From UBA6244 sp963676875 (GTDB lineage: Bacteria > Bacteroidota > Bacteroidia > Bacteroidales > F082), in NCBI GenBank assembly GCA_963676875.1, contig OY781436.1, positions 1,488,001 through 1,552,000 of the forward strand: a stretch of 64,000 nucleotides of DNA. Direction: 5' to 3'. The notes under the pieces are model-generated. The model ran no database searches, had not been told where the DNA came from, and was given only the letters and a program-made list of their open reading frames with translations. Shown here piece by piece: positions 17,969 to 26,387 of this stretch. Within the stretch, counting starts at the first letter, position 1; each line of letters starts with the position of its first letter. Both the position numbers and the translations under genes were made by a program.

Positions 17969-20146
17969 TCAATTCTGTGGCAAATTCTGTGCTTTATCAG
18001 GAGTTTTTAATTCGGCCTCCATTTCCAGAAGAATCTCCAAAATTTCTTGTGATGCGTCCCTCATTTTATCAGCTGAAATCAGGTTTTGAAGGTCGGTAAT
18101 GGCCTTGGGATCAATAGTTTCATTCATATTCAGGTTTTGCTGGGCAACTGTCATATAATACTGTCGTGCTTCTTCAAAATGCCCCAAACGCAGGTGCGAT
18201 AGGGCGATATTGTACATGGCTTCGAAATTAGATTGGTCGTATTGAACAGCTTTGGTGGAATAATCGATACATTGATGATATTTCCCGGCGAGGTAGGAAG
18301 CCCATCCTGCACCGTAATAGGCTTCGGAAGATTTGGGATCCATCTTCATGGCTTCCACATAATCATATACCGCCTGACCATATTTTTTTAATGCCATTTT
18401 GGCCTCAGCCCGATCCATCAGAAATTGGGCCGACCTGCCACCATATCCAATGCTTTGGTTGTAAAGGCTTATGGCCTCCTTATAATTTCCCCGGTCGAAT
18501 GCTATTTTTCCGGCGCCGTGGAGCGCATCAGGATATTTTGGCCAAATGGCCAGGGCTTTTTCGTAATAATACGAGGCACTGTCGGCGAATCCCATTTTGA
18601 AATAACACTGTCCGATTCCAAAATCCAGCAAGGGTATTTCGTTGATTTTTTTCTGAACCTCGCGGTAGTTGTGAATGGACTGCGGATATAGCTCCATGTC
18701 GTAGTACACGCCGGCCAGGTGATATTGTGCCAGCAAAAAGTCCGGGTTCATTTCCATGGATTTCTGCAAATCGCGCAAAGCCAGATGATATTGATGGGTT
18801 TTTTTGTAAATCATGCCACGGGCGACATAGGCATAAGTGTATTCAGGGATTTTATCAATTACCTGATTGTATCTGTTGATGCCGGCCGTATCTCTGTTCT
18901 GATTGTCGAGGAGTTCGGCATTTTGCATCATTACGAAGTACAGGGTGCTGTCCAGTGTAATTAAATCATAAGTGGTTAATATATTTTGTTTGAGACCATA
19001 TTGCAAATGGGAGAGATAATTGTTAATTCTGCCAATGAAAACTGATTCGGGGAAATTTTTGAAATACTTTTTTATGGCATTCATATCCAGCATGTTACCA
19101 GTTTGAAATATCAGCCTGAGCAGGGATTGCCCGGCATACACTTCGTCCATGGTGAGTTGGTTTAAATCAAGGGTCAGAATGATATCCTTTAATTCCAGGT
19201 CTTCCCATTCCGTGGAATAATATTTAGTTAAGTCGTTTTTTTCTTCGATGATATTATCAGCAAAATACCCAACAGCTTTGGTATATTGTTTCAGTGCAAA
19301 GTGCGTCAAACCCAGATAATAGTTAAATTGTGTTCGGGTAGAATCCAGACTCCGTCCCTTTTCCAAATCGTTGATTGCGCCCTGATATCGTCGCTTTTGC
19401 AACTGGGCAGCCCCACGATAGAGGTAGGCCTGTGAATTTTTTTGGTCAAGTTTTATGGAAGCGGAAGCATACTTGATCACGGCGTCGTAGTTTTTTTTGT
19501 TGAAATAGATTTCGGCCATCACCAGGGGTGCCATGGCATTTCTAGGATCTATTTTTTTCAATTTTTTCAATTCTTTTAGGGCATATCTTTCGTTGTCGGA
19601 ATAATAGTAGATCAATGCTTTATAAAAATACGCATCCGGAGAGGATGGGTTCATTTGTAAAACGCTGTCGCAATATTCCAATGCTTTGTCCGATTCCCCC
19701 CGGATGGCAAAAAGTTTCGCCAGCTCAAAATAGGAATCCTCAAACTTGGGTTTATCCCGGATGGCTCGCCGAAAATAGTAGATGGCACTATCGGGTTGTT
19801 CGAGGTAGGTAAAGCATAATCCGGTGAGGAAAATGGGGTGATATTCCACTTCTGAAGATATTCCGGAATCGGAAAAATCACCAAACTTGGCCGCATTGAC
19901 GGAGCGTTTGAAATCGACGATGGCTGAATCGTACAAACCCATCCGTAAATTGTTTAAGCCCCGGCCATAAAACCCGTCCAGGTCGGCACTATCGATGTCG
20001 AACGAATTGAGGTAATATGCCTTTCGGCTCAATATCCACTGATCATCTTCGGCGGTTTTGTATCTGTTGATAAAGTGGGTGGTGTCCTGTGCCATCGCCA
20101 CCCTGGCAATAAACATCAGAAGAATGAATACTTGTCGTGCTTTCAT
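17969..20146 (-). CDS. Large exported TPR-repeat protein
   Basis: The start at 20146 gives a signal peptide (MKARQVFILLMFIARVAMAQ); the frame is open 150 bases further upstream. The 725-residue product is almost wholly tetratricopeptide repeats, e.g. GLNNLRMGLYDSAIVDFKRS, AKLFAIRGESDKALEYCDSV and ALSHLRLGHFEEARQYYMTV, with the usual Gly/Ala and Tyr spacing and about fifteen units. TPR solenoids bind other proteins, so this is probably a periplasmic scaffold. No enzymatic domain is visible. It is a single gene on the minus strand, divergent from the NTF2-like gene. The partner cannot be inferred from its neighbours. Confidence 0.85.
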   Translation of the reverse strand: MKARQVFILLMFIARVAMAQDTTHFINRYKTAEDDQWILSRKAYYLNSFDIDSADLDGFYGRGLNNLRMGLYDSAIVDFKRSVNAAKFGDFSDSGISSEVEYHPIFLTGLCFTYLEQPDSAIYYFRRAIRDKPKFEDSYFELAKLFAIRGESDKALEYCDSVLQMNPSSPDAYFYKALIYYYSDNERYALKELKKLKKIDPRNAMAPLVMAEIYFNKKNYDAVIKYASASIKLDQKNSQAYLYRGAAQLQKRRYQGAINDLEKGRSLDSTRTQFNYYLGLTHFALKQYTKAVGYFADNIIEEKNDLTKYYSTEWEDLELKDIILTLDLNQLTMDEVYAGQSLLRLIFQTGNMLDMNAIKKYFKNFPESVFIGRINNYLSHLQYGLKQNILTTYDLITLDSTLYFVMMQNAELLDNQNRDTAGINRYNQVIDKIPEYTYAYVARGMIYKKTHQYHLALRDLQKSMEMNPDFLLAQYHLAGVYYDMELYPQSIHNYREVQKKINEIPLLDFGIGQCYFKMGFADSASYYYEKALAIWPKYPDALHGAGKIAFDRGNYKEAISLYNQSIGYGGRSAQFLMDRAEAKMALKKYGQAVYDYVEAMKMDPKSSEAYYGAGWASYLAGKYHQCIDYSTKAVQYDQSNFEAMYNIALSHLRLGHFEEARQYYMTVAQQNLNMNETIDPKAITDLQNLISADKMRDASQEILEILLEMEAELKTPDKAQNLPQN

Positions 20147-20266
20147 GGTCGAATTTTGAGCCATAAAAATAGGGAAAAAGGCTTTAGATATTGAGATGTG
20201 GTTCTTTTGTTTTAAAAAAAAATCGAAATGGGTCTTCCTAAAAAACCATGATCCGTGGATTTGATT

Positions 20267-20274
20267 TATTTTTG
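20267..20274 (+). promoter_or_regulatory. -7 box (TATTTTTG) for the NTF2-like gene
   Basis: TATTTTTG matches TAnnTTTG and ends 24 bases before the ATG at 20299; it supports that start over the in-frame ATG at 20248. Confidence 0.5.
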
Positions 20275-20298
20275 AAAAGGAAATCAATATTGCCAATT

Positions 20299-20658
20299 AT
20301 GAAACCCTCCGAACTTATTTTGCAATGGGTCAGGTTGTTTAATGCAGGAAATGCCCGGGACATTGCCGAGTTATATAGCGAAGATGCAGTAAATCATCAG
20401 GTTACCGACGATCCTGTTGTGGGAAAATCTGCCATTGAGGCCATGTTTGCCAGAGAATTTGGCCAAGCAGAAATGGTTTGCCAGATAGAGAACCTGTTTG
20501 AAGACGGCGATTGGGCCATTCTGGAATGGAAAGACCCGCTGGGATTGCGTGGATGTGGTTTTTTCAAAGTACAAGATGATAAAATAGTTTTCCAGCGTGG
20601 ATATTGGGACAAACTTACCTTTTTGCGAGAGCATGGATTGCCTATTCCGGGGGAGTAG
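20299..20658 (+). CDS. NTF2/SnoaL-like domain protein
   Basis: The 119-residue protein matches the SnoaL/NTF2-like fold in length and pattern: an N-terminal helix with WVRLFNAGNARDIAELYSEDAVNHQ, then a curved sheet (GKSAIEAMF, VCQIENLFEDGDWAILEWKD, GCGFFKVQDDKIVFQRGYWD). Such proteins are small cytoplasmic enzymes or binding proteins (isomerases, cyclases, hydrolases) whose chemistry depends on pocket residues. The pairs Asp/His (EDAVNHQ) and Trp/Glu (ILEWKD) line what would be the pocket. The start at 20299 is chosen from the promoter box. No pathway neighbours help. Confidence 0.75.
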   Translation: MKPSELILQWVRLFNAGNARDIAELYSEDAVNHQVTDDPVVGKSAIEAMFAREFGQAEMVCQIENLFEDGDWAILEWKDPLGLRGCGFFKVQDDKIVFQRGYWDKLTFLREHGLPIPGE

Positions 20659-20698
20659 GGGGTAGAAAATTGGGGTGTAGATTTTTTTGGACGGAGAT

Positions 20699-20830
20699 TG
20701 TTTTTTTTGGACGCTGATTGCGTTGAGGGGCGCTGATTTGGGTTTTTTTGGACGCTGATTGCGTCGATTCAAGGTTGGACGCTGATTGCGCTGATGGGCG
20801 CTGATTGTTTTTTTTATCTGGGGTATCTGC
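20699..20830 (+). repeat. CGCTGAT-type short tandem repeat array, downstream side of the GxxExxY gene
   Basis: About six copies of a ~10-base unit (G-R-CGCTGAT-T/G) are arranged singly and in clusters, separated by T-rich spacers (GGTTTTTTTGGAC). A ~65-bp block at 20741-20805 recurs with about three changes at 21405-21468 on the other side of the gene. GGTATCTGCGTCTA near 20821 also recurs at ~21379. Confidence 0.8.
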
Positions 20831-20832
20831 GT

Positions 20833-21243
20833 CTATAACCTTTGATTAGAAATACGTTCCAAATATTCCTTGGTGAGTACTTTCCTTCTCACCTCTGGCT
20901 TGGGTCCAAAATTTAGCAATAGTCCAACTTCTTTTCCGGTACCCTTTAGATAGTTTACCAAAACTGTTTCATGGATTGGTGCCAGGGTCTCAATGGCTTT
21001 AATTTCAACGATTACAGTTTCTTCAACAAGGATGTCAGCAAAAAACATACCTACCTGATGATGGTCATAATAAACTTCTATGGGCAATTGATTGGAACAT
21101 CTGATTCCTTGTTTTCTGAGCTCAATAAGTAGTGCATTCTCGTATACTTTCTCAAGAAATCCATATCCGAGAACGTTGTAAACCTGATAAAACACCCTGA
21201 TTATCTCTCCTGTTAAGTCACTGTTTTTATAAATCTCTGTCAT
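20833..21243 (-). CDS. GxxExxY protein (PD-(D/E)XK nuclease-superfamily fold)
   Basis: The 136-residue protein carries the name-giving motif at Gly28-Glu31-Tyr34 (GYGFLEKVYENAL) and a PD-(D/E)XK-like core: Asp70 in FFADILVE, then Glu80-x-Lys82 in VIVEIKAIE. The family is annotated as a member of the PD-(D/E)XK nuclease superfamily, but I know of no firmly established biological role. The gene is flanked on both sides by arrays of the same short repeat, and a ~65-bp block is directly repeated around it (20741-20805 and 21405-21468). That layout suggests a gene-plus-repeat unit that moves or is maintained together. No promoter of the TAnnTTTG type is obvious. Length and motif residues are complete, so it is probably functional. 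Confidence 0.88.
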   Translation of the reverse strand: MTEIYKNSDLTGEIIRVFYQVYNVLGYGFLEKVYENALLIELRKQGIRCSNQLPIEVYYDHHQVGMFFADILVEETVIVEIKAIETLAPIHETVLVNYLKGTGKEVGLLLNFGPKPEVRRKVLTKEYLERISNQRL

Positions 21244-21315
21244 TATTTCCCATTTTGGGAGTAAATTTATGAATAATTTTGATTGGGGTTGTTTTAGGGA
21301 GGTGATATGGGGATT

Positions 21316-21483
21316 TTTTGGACGCTGATTGCGCTGATAGACGCTGATTTGGGTTTTCTTTTTCTGCGTTTTTCTGCGGTATCTGCGTCTTTAGTTTCAG
21401 ATTTGGTTTTTTGGACGTTGATTGCGTCGATTTAAGGTTGGACGCTGATTGCGCTGATGGGCGCTGATAGGCGCTGATTGGAT
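21316..21483 (+). repeat. CGCTGAT-type short tandem repeat array, upstream side of the GxxExxY gene
   Basis: Seven CGCTGAT units and one CGTTGAT variant occur here, three of them in a direct run near 21440-21475 (period 9-10 bases). The middle contains CTGCG-type units (TTCTGCGTTTTTCTGCGG, then TATCTGCGTC). It is the counterpart of the array at 20699-20830 and together they bracket the GxxExxY gene. Confidence 0.8.
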
Positions 21484-21503
21484 TGTTCTTTGATTTGGGT
21501 TTG

Positions 21504-21609
21504 ATTCCGATTATGAATGAAAATGGGTCATGAGTTAGAAATCTCTTGGATTCTATGTCGGCGTTATACTATAACAAGCGTAGTGCTAACTTTAAATTAT
21601 GGGTGGTAA
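21504..21609 (+). repeat. Diverged copy of the ~116-bp inverted-repeat element
   Basis: Starts ATTCCGATTATGAAT and ends with GTAGTGCTAAC followed by a T-rich arm and GGTAAT. It aligns over its length with the element at 41120-41235 in the same orientation, but with many substitutions and some loss in the central hairpin. The remainder of the 376-base gap 21244-21619 is the short-repeat array. Confidence 0.6.
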
Positions 21610-21619
21610 TACCTTTGTT

Positions 21620-22732
21620 CTAGGCTGTCTTGCGGTATTTCAAAATGGAGAAGACAAACAAAACTGTGGCGTATATGCTCAGAATAATCACATCCTGCTG
21701 AATATCCAACCAGCCCGAACCTTTGAGCATGATCATGCGGTTGATTTTGATAAAATAGGCCACGGGATTGGCATAATCGAGTATTTGTGCCCAATGGGGC
21801 ATGCTCTCGATGGGGGTAAACAAGCCGCTCATCAAAATGAATATCACCAGAAAAAACCATGAAATAAACATGGCCTGTTGCATGGTATCGGTCATGGTGG
21901 AAATCACCAGTCCGATGGACAAAATAGCCACCAAATAAATGGATGCCACACCAAATAGTAACCACACGCTGCCGATGACCGGAATATTAAAAACAAAATA
22001 AGCCAAAAGCAATCCTATGGCCAAATCGATGTTGGCAATGAGCCAGAAGGGAATCAACTTGCCGGCAATAAACTGGTACTTCTTAATGGGCGTAACATTC
22101 ACCTGTTCGATGGTGCCAATTTCCTTTTCTTTCACGAGGTTCATGCTTCCCAAAAAAAGGCCGATGATGGTAACAAGCAGTACCAGAATTCCGGGTACCA
22201 TGTAGGTAATGTAGTTGAGTTCCGGATTGTACCAGTAAGTAGGTTTTACATCGATGGGCAGGGCGATGTGGGCTGAAGGGGAGGCGTCAATGATGATTTG
22301 GCGGTTGTAGTCGCCGATGATATTGGTGGCATAGGCACTCATGAGGCTGGCGGCACTTCCGTTGATGGCATCGGTGATGAGTTGTACGGAGGCTCGTTTT
22401 TCGATGATGAGGTTCGACCCGAAATCGGGTTCAATTACCAGCAACTGATCTGCTTTTCCACGTTTTATCCACTCCTCGGCTTCGTTGTATTGTTCCAGAT
22501 GTCCGTCGATGCGGTAAAACGAAGATCCTTCGAATTTGGCTACCAAATCTCTGGAAGCTGCCGAATGATCGTGGTCAACCACCACCAAACGCACCTGCTT
22601 GATCTCAAATGTGGCCGTATATGACAATACCAACAACTGCACAATGGGGATGATAAAGATGATGGGCAACATGGACTTGTCGCGAAACACCTGGATGAAT
22701 TCTTTTTGCAGGATGTAAAGTAGTTTTTTCAT
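21620..22732 (-). CDS. ABC-2 type exporter permease (YbhR/YhhJ-like), last gene of the exporter operon
   Basis: The 370-residue integral membrane protein has an N-terminal helix after KEFIQVFRDKSMLPII, a large periplasmic loop (residues ~45-175), and five further transmembrane helices (from MVPGILVLLVTIIGLFLGS to SIYATVLFVFSILKYRK). The motif MNLVKEKEIGTIEQVNVTPIKKYQFIAGKLIP is the coupling region of ABC-2 permeases. It should form one half of the export channel with the permease at 23085-24185. It is separated from that gene by 352 bases holding a REP-like repeat, so its transcription may partly depend on read-through. Substrate is unknown. Confidence 0.88.
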   Translation of the reverse strand: MKKLLYILQKEFIQVFRDKSMLPIIFIIPIVQLLVLSYTATFEIKQVRLVVVDHDHSAASRDLVAKFEGSSFYRIDGHLEQYNEAEEWIKRGKADQLLVIEPDFGSNLIIEKRASVQLITDAINGSAASLMSAYATNIIGDYNRQIIIDASPSAHIALPIDVKPTYWYNPELNYITYMVPGILVLLVTIIGLFLGSMNLVKEKEIGTIEQVNVTPIKKYQFIAGKLIPFWLIANIDLAIGLLLAYFVFNIPVIGSVWLLFGVASIYLVAILSIGLVISTMTDTMQQAMFISWFFLVIFILMSGLFTPIESMPHWAQILDYANPVAYFIKINRMIMLKGSGWLDIQQDVIILSIYATVLFVFSILKYRKTA

Positions 22733-23084
22733 GTTTCTATTTTTTCTGCATCTCCCATTTTGGAAAATTCATAATTTTTTACATTTAACCCATTGATATT
22801 CAATTCAAATATTGTTCATGTCCTGCGGAAAAATCATCGGAATATTATTTCTTTCTGTTGATATTGAGGCCCTTCCGGCTAGAAAAGGGAGTTTTTGGTA
22901 AGGTGTATCGTCCGCCCATAACGGACGAAATGAAAAACCCACTGATTTTTCTATCCTTATTGGGCTCCTAACGGAACTCTTGAACAAAATTTTGACAGTT
23001 TCTTATCATCTTCAACTATTTATTCCTTAATTATTGATTTTTATGTCAACGAGCCACTTTGTCACAATCCTTCTTTTTCAGCCC
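22733..23084 (-). repeat. Intergenic gap with a diverged REP-like element between the two permease genes
   Basis: The 352-base gap interrupts an otherwise tightly packed operon. The stretch ~22862-22985, read on the minus strand, contains GTTAGGAGCCCAATA, TAGAAAAAT and a CGTCCGTTATGGGCGGACG palindrome, and aligns with the element at ~34373-34500. I see no gene or clear terminator in it. Confidence 0.6.
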
Positions 23085-24185
23085 TTAACCCAGTCTTATC
23101 TTAAATTTCTTCACGCTCAGTCCGATAAAAAACAAAGTCATACCTAAAATAATCAGGGTTTCTTTCCAGAAATACATGATGCCGGTTCCTTTGAGCATGA
23201 TGCTTTTTACAATGATAATGAACCACTTGGAGGGCATCACGTGGCTGATGTATTGCAGTATGATGGGCATGTTCTCCACCGGAAAAATAAACCCGGACAA
23301 CAAAATGGTAGGCAACATCAAAGCAAACATACTCAACAACATGGCTTGCTGTTGGGTATGGCTGATGGTGGAAATCAGAATGCCCAAGGCCAGCGACATG
23401 ATGATGAACAAAAGACTTTCGGCCAACAACAAGGCTTCACTTCCCTGAACGGGCATCAAAAACACAAATCTGGCCAACAACAAAATCACGATCAGGTTGA
23501 TGAAGGACAGCAGGACGTATGGAATCACCTTTCCCACAATGATTTGAATAGGTTTGAGTGGCGAAACCAACAGGGCTTCCATGGTGCCCAGTTCCTTTTC
23601 TCGGGTAATGGAAATGGAGGTCATCATGGCTGAAACAAGCATGAGCAGGATGGTGATGACACCCGGAACAAACATATACACACTTTTTACTTCAGGATTG
23701 TACATCATGCGGCTTTGTACCTGAATACTTACCGGAATTTGCCTGCTTTCCTGCATCTTTTGCATGGAGTAGGTGTTGATGATGGCGCCCACATAACTGG
23801 ACAACATGCTGGCAGTGTTGGGTTCGGAGGCATCCAGAATTACCTGAACAGAGGCCCCCGATTGTGCAGCCATTTGGCGGGCAAAGTCGGGTTCGAAAAT
23901 CACCACCGCCTTCACGGTTCCCTGTTCGAATAATTTCTCGATTTGGGTGTTCGACTCCAGGTTGGAAACCAGTTTGAAATATCCTGACGAGAGCAGTTTC
24001 TGGCTGATTTCGCGTGTAACGTCATCTTTTGAATGGTCGAGGATGCCAATTTTGGCGTTGTTGATGTCGTTGGTAATGGCAAACCCGAAAAGCAATACCA
24101 TCACTACGGGCATTCCGAAGAGGATGATCATCGATCGGTAATCGCGAAAAATGTGATAAAACTCCTTTTTGATAAATGCCCACAT
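23085..24185 (-). CDS. ABC-2 type exporter permease (YbhS-like)
   Basis: This 366-residue protein has the same plan as the downstream permease: FIKKEFYHIFRDYRSMIILFGMPVVMVLLFGFAIT at the N terminus, a periplasmic loop, then SITREKELGTMEALLVSPLKPIQIIVGKVIPY (coupling region) and a cluster of hydrophobic helices. It pairs with the permease at 21620-22732 to make the membrane part of the exporter. Its ATG overlaps the stop of the ATPase gene by one ATGA sequence at 24185, so translation is coupled. It is colinear with tolC and hlyD, which makes export across both membranes the probable job. Confidence 0.9.
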   Translation of the reverse strand: MWAFIKKEFYHIFRDYRSMIILFGMPVVMVLLFGFAITNDINNAKIGILDHSKDDVTREISQKLLSSGYFKLVSNLESNTQIEKLFEQGTVKAVVIFEPDFARQMAAQSGASVQVILDASEPNTASMLSSYVGAIINTYSMQKMQESRQIPVSIQVQSRMMYNPEVKSVYMFVPGVITILLMLVSAMMTSISITREKELGTMEALLVSPLKPIQIIVGKVIPYVLLSFINLIVILLLARFVFLMPVQGSEALLLAESLLFIIMSLALGILISTISHTQQQAMLLSMFALMLPTILLSGFIFPVENMPIILQYISHVMPSKWFIIIVKSIMLKGTGIMYFWKETLIILGMTLFFIGLSVKKFKIRLG

Positions 24186-24913
24186 CAGCGTGCTATTTTA
24201 ATAAATACATCGTTCATGGTGCTCACCCCATATTTTTCTTTCAATTGGGTGGGCGTCCCTAAGGCTTCAATTTTTCCGGCCGCCATAATGCTCACCCGTT
24301 CGCAGTATTCGGCTTCGTCCATGTAGTGGGTGGTAACGAAAACGGTGGTGCCATCGTTGGCAGTTTCGTAAATCATTTCCCAAAACTGACGCCGGGTGAT
24401 GGGGTCAACGCCACCCGTGGGTTCATCCAAAAAAACCACTTTCGGATGGTGCATGATGGCTACCGAGAAGGCCAGTTTTTGTTTCCAGCCCAAAGGAATT
24501 TCGCTGAGCACCGTATTTTTGGTGTGTTCCATGTCGAGTTTTTTCAGGAAATAGGTGGTGCGTTCTTTTATTTCCTTTCCCGAAAGGCCATATATGCCTC
24601 CATAGAAGCGAAAATTTTCTTTCACCGTCATGTCGTTGTACAAGGAAAACCGCTGACTCATATAGCCAATCTGTTCTTTTACCTTGTCGGGATACTTACC
24701 CACGTCAAAACCTGCTACCATGGCCGTGCCCGAGGTGGGCGCCGACAATCCGCACAGTATTTTGATGGCGGTGGTTTTTCCGGCACCATTGGCTCCCAAA
24801 AATCCAAATATCTCCCCCTTTTTCACATCAAAATTGAGGTCGTCGTTGGCCACGAAGTCACCAAATTTTTTCATCAGATGATTTACTTCAATCATGTTTT
24901 CGCGTGTGTTCAT
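24185..24913 (-). CDS. ABC exporter ATPase subunit 2 (atypical signature motif)
   Basis: The 242-residue ATPase has Walker A GANGAGKTT, Walker B VVFLDEPTGGVD and the His switch TTHYMDEAE. Its signature motif reads IPLGWKQK, not LSGGxxQ. I recall the same kind of degenerate signature in the second half of the fused E. coli YbhF ATPase, so this gene and the next one probably correspond to the two halves of YbhF. The start at 24913 is chosen because its ATG overlaps the stop of the preceding ATPase gene (ATGA); the frame is open 36 bases further upstream, inside that gene. It works in the cytoplasm, driving the two permeases. Confidence 0.9.
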   Translation of the reverse strand: MNTRENMIEVNHLMKKFGDFVANDDLNFDVKKGEIFGFLGANGAGKTTAIKILCGLSAPTSGTAMVAGFDVGKYPDKVKEQIGYMSQRFSLYNDMTVKENFRFYGGIYGLSGKEIKERTTYFLKKLDMEHTKNTVLSEIPLGWKQKLAFSVAIMHHPKVVFLDEPTGGVDPITRRQFWEMIYETANDGTTVFVTTHYMDEAEYCERVSIMAAGKIEALGTPTQLKEKYGVSTMNDVFIKIAR

Positions 24914-25842
24914 GCTTTTTCGGGTTGATCCATTAATGCCAGAAAACAATCCTCGATGCTCGGATGAGCTTTGGATATCTGTATTTGTTGGTGACCTTTT
25001 TCGAGCAAATATTGATTGAGTTTTTCAGTAACGTCATCCTTACTGTGAAAGGTAAGGTGAATCATCTCGCCAAACCGAAACACCTGAAGGGCACCTTCAA
25101 AATTTTCCAAGTCGGTAAGCAGGGGAAACATCCGGTTGGTTTTCACGGCCCAAAGGTTCCCTTGGTAGCTTGCCTCGATGGCTTTTGGGGTGTCCACGGC
25201 CAGCAAATTCCCATGGTCCATCAGGGCTACCCTGTCGCACAACGAAGCTTCGTCCATGTAGGGTGTGGAGACTAAAATGGTAATGCCCTTTTGTTGCATT
25301 TTTTTCAGCAATTCCCAAAATTCTTTGCGCGAAACAGCATCCACGCCCGTGGTTGGTTCGTCGAGCACCAGTACTTTTGGGTTGTGAATCAAGGCACACG
25401 ACAAGGCCAGCTTTTGTTTCATGCCTCCCGACAGGTCTCCGGCGCGACGTTTTTTGAAGGGTTCAATTTGTCCGTAAATATCGCTGATCAGGTTGTAGTT
25501 TTCTTTTACGGAAGTATTGAAAATACTGGCATAAAAATTCAGGTTTTCTTCCACGGTAAGGTCTTGATAAAGAGAAAACTGACCGGGCATGTAACCCGTA
25601 TCTCTTCTCACTTTTTTATAGTCTTTTACCACCTGAAGTGGGCCTATGTAGGCCATTCCTTCGTTGGGTAAAACCAAACTGGTGAGGATGCGAAACAGGG
25701 TTGTTTTACCGGCTCCATCCGGTCCGATGAAGCCAAAAAGCTCACCTTCCTGAATGTCCAGGGTGATGGTCTTCAGCGCTTCTACTGTCCCGAAGTTTTT
25801 TTTGATTTGATCAAACCGAATGAAGGCCGGTAACAAAGTCAT
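24910..25842 (-). CDS. ABC exporter ATPase subunit 1
   Basis: The 310-residue ATPase has Walker A GPDGAGKTT, a canonical signature LSGGMKQK, Walker B VLVLDEPTTGVD and a C-terminal domain of ~85 residues (PKAIEASYQGNLWAVKTN onward) typical of drug/lipid exporters. It likely forms the catalytic heterodimer with the next gene product. The start at 25842 (MTLLPAFIRF) avoids an overlap with the DUF2147 gene; an upstream in-frame ATG at 25881 would overlap it by 19 bases. It is translationally coupled to the downstream ATPase by an ATGA overlap. Confidence 0.9.
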   Translation of the reverse strand: MTLLPAFIRFDQIKKNFGTVEALKTITLDIQEGELFGFIGPDGAGKTTLFRILTSLVLPNEGMAYIGPLQVVKDYKKVRRDTGYMPGQFSLYQDLTVEENLNFYASIFNTSVKENYNLISDIYGQIEPFKKRRAGDLSGGMKQKLALSCALIHNPKVLVLDEPTTGVDAVSRKEFWELLKKMQQKGITILVSTPYMDEASLCDRVALMDHGNLLAVDTPKAIEASYQGNLWAVKTNRMFPLLTDLENFEGALQVFRFGEMIHLTFHSKDDVTEKLNQYLLEKGHQQIQISKAHPSIEDCFLALMDQPEKA

Positions 25843-25862
25843 GATAATGGTATTTTTTTGCG

Positions 25863-26321
25863 CTATTTTACTCTTGTCCAATAGGTTGTTTTTCCCAACA
25901 GACTAACTCCGATATAACCTCTGATTTTCAATTTGTCCAGGTTGTCCTGGTCTTCAAATTCCATGTAGCAGCTGTATGTTTTACCACTTTTAGGATCGTA
26001 AATGGTGCCGTCTTCCCATTCGTCATCATCAAATACAAAATCTTTAAGCAAGATGAGTCCCATGCGGGGACGCGATTGTAAAGCTTCATCGGGGTTGAGG
26101 TTGTCTGTTTTGGGCAATCCTGTTTCGGGGTCGTTGGGGTTGAGCATCCAAACAATTTTTCCGAAATACTTGTCACCTTCCTGATAAATCTGGATGTGGG
26201 CATCTTCGTCGGCATTGAGCCAGGTTCCGAGCACATCACTTGCCTTTTGGGCCATGGCATTGTTTGCCGAAAATGTAAACATCCCGACAAGGGCAATAAA
26301 AAGTAAACTGATTTTTTTCAT
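25863..26321 (-). CDS. DUF2147 exported protein
   Basis: The 152-residue protein has a signal peptide (MKKISLLFIALVGMFTFSANNAMAQ) and the DUF2147 pattern VLGTWLNADEDAHIQIYQ, YFGKIVWM, DGTIYDPKSGKTYSC and LKIRGYIGVSLLGKTTYWTRV. The fold is a small lipocalin/calycin-like barrel; no activity is established. It lies inside the exporter operon between hlyD and the first ATPase, which suggests, without proof, that it helps handle the exported substrate in the periplasm. Confidence 0.88.
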   Translation of the reverse strand: MKKISLLFIALVGMFTFSANNAMAQKASDVLGTWLNADEDAHIQIYQEGDKYFGKIVWMLNPNDPETGLPKTDNLNPDEALQSRPRMGLILLKDFVFDDDEWEDGTIYDPKSGKTYSCYMEFEDQDNLDKLKIRGYIGVSLLGKTTYWTRVK

Positions 26322-26387
26322 GTTAAAAGTATTTAGTTAATAATGAATAAGTTGAATGAGTTGGTTATTCGGGTACATCGTTCTATT

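Noticed and set aside
20699..21483. CRISPR array
   Set aside because: The repeats are ~10 bases with irregular T-rich spacers; there are no 25-40 base repeats with equal unique spacers and no cas genes.
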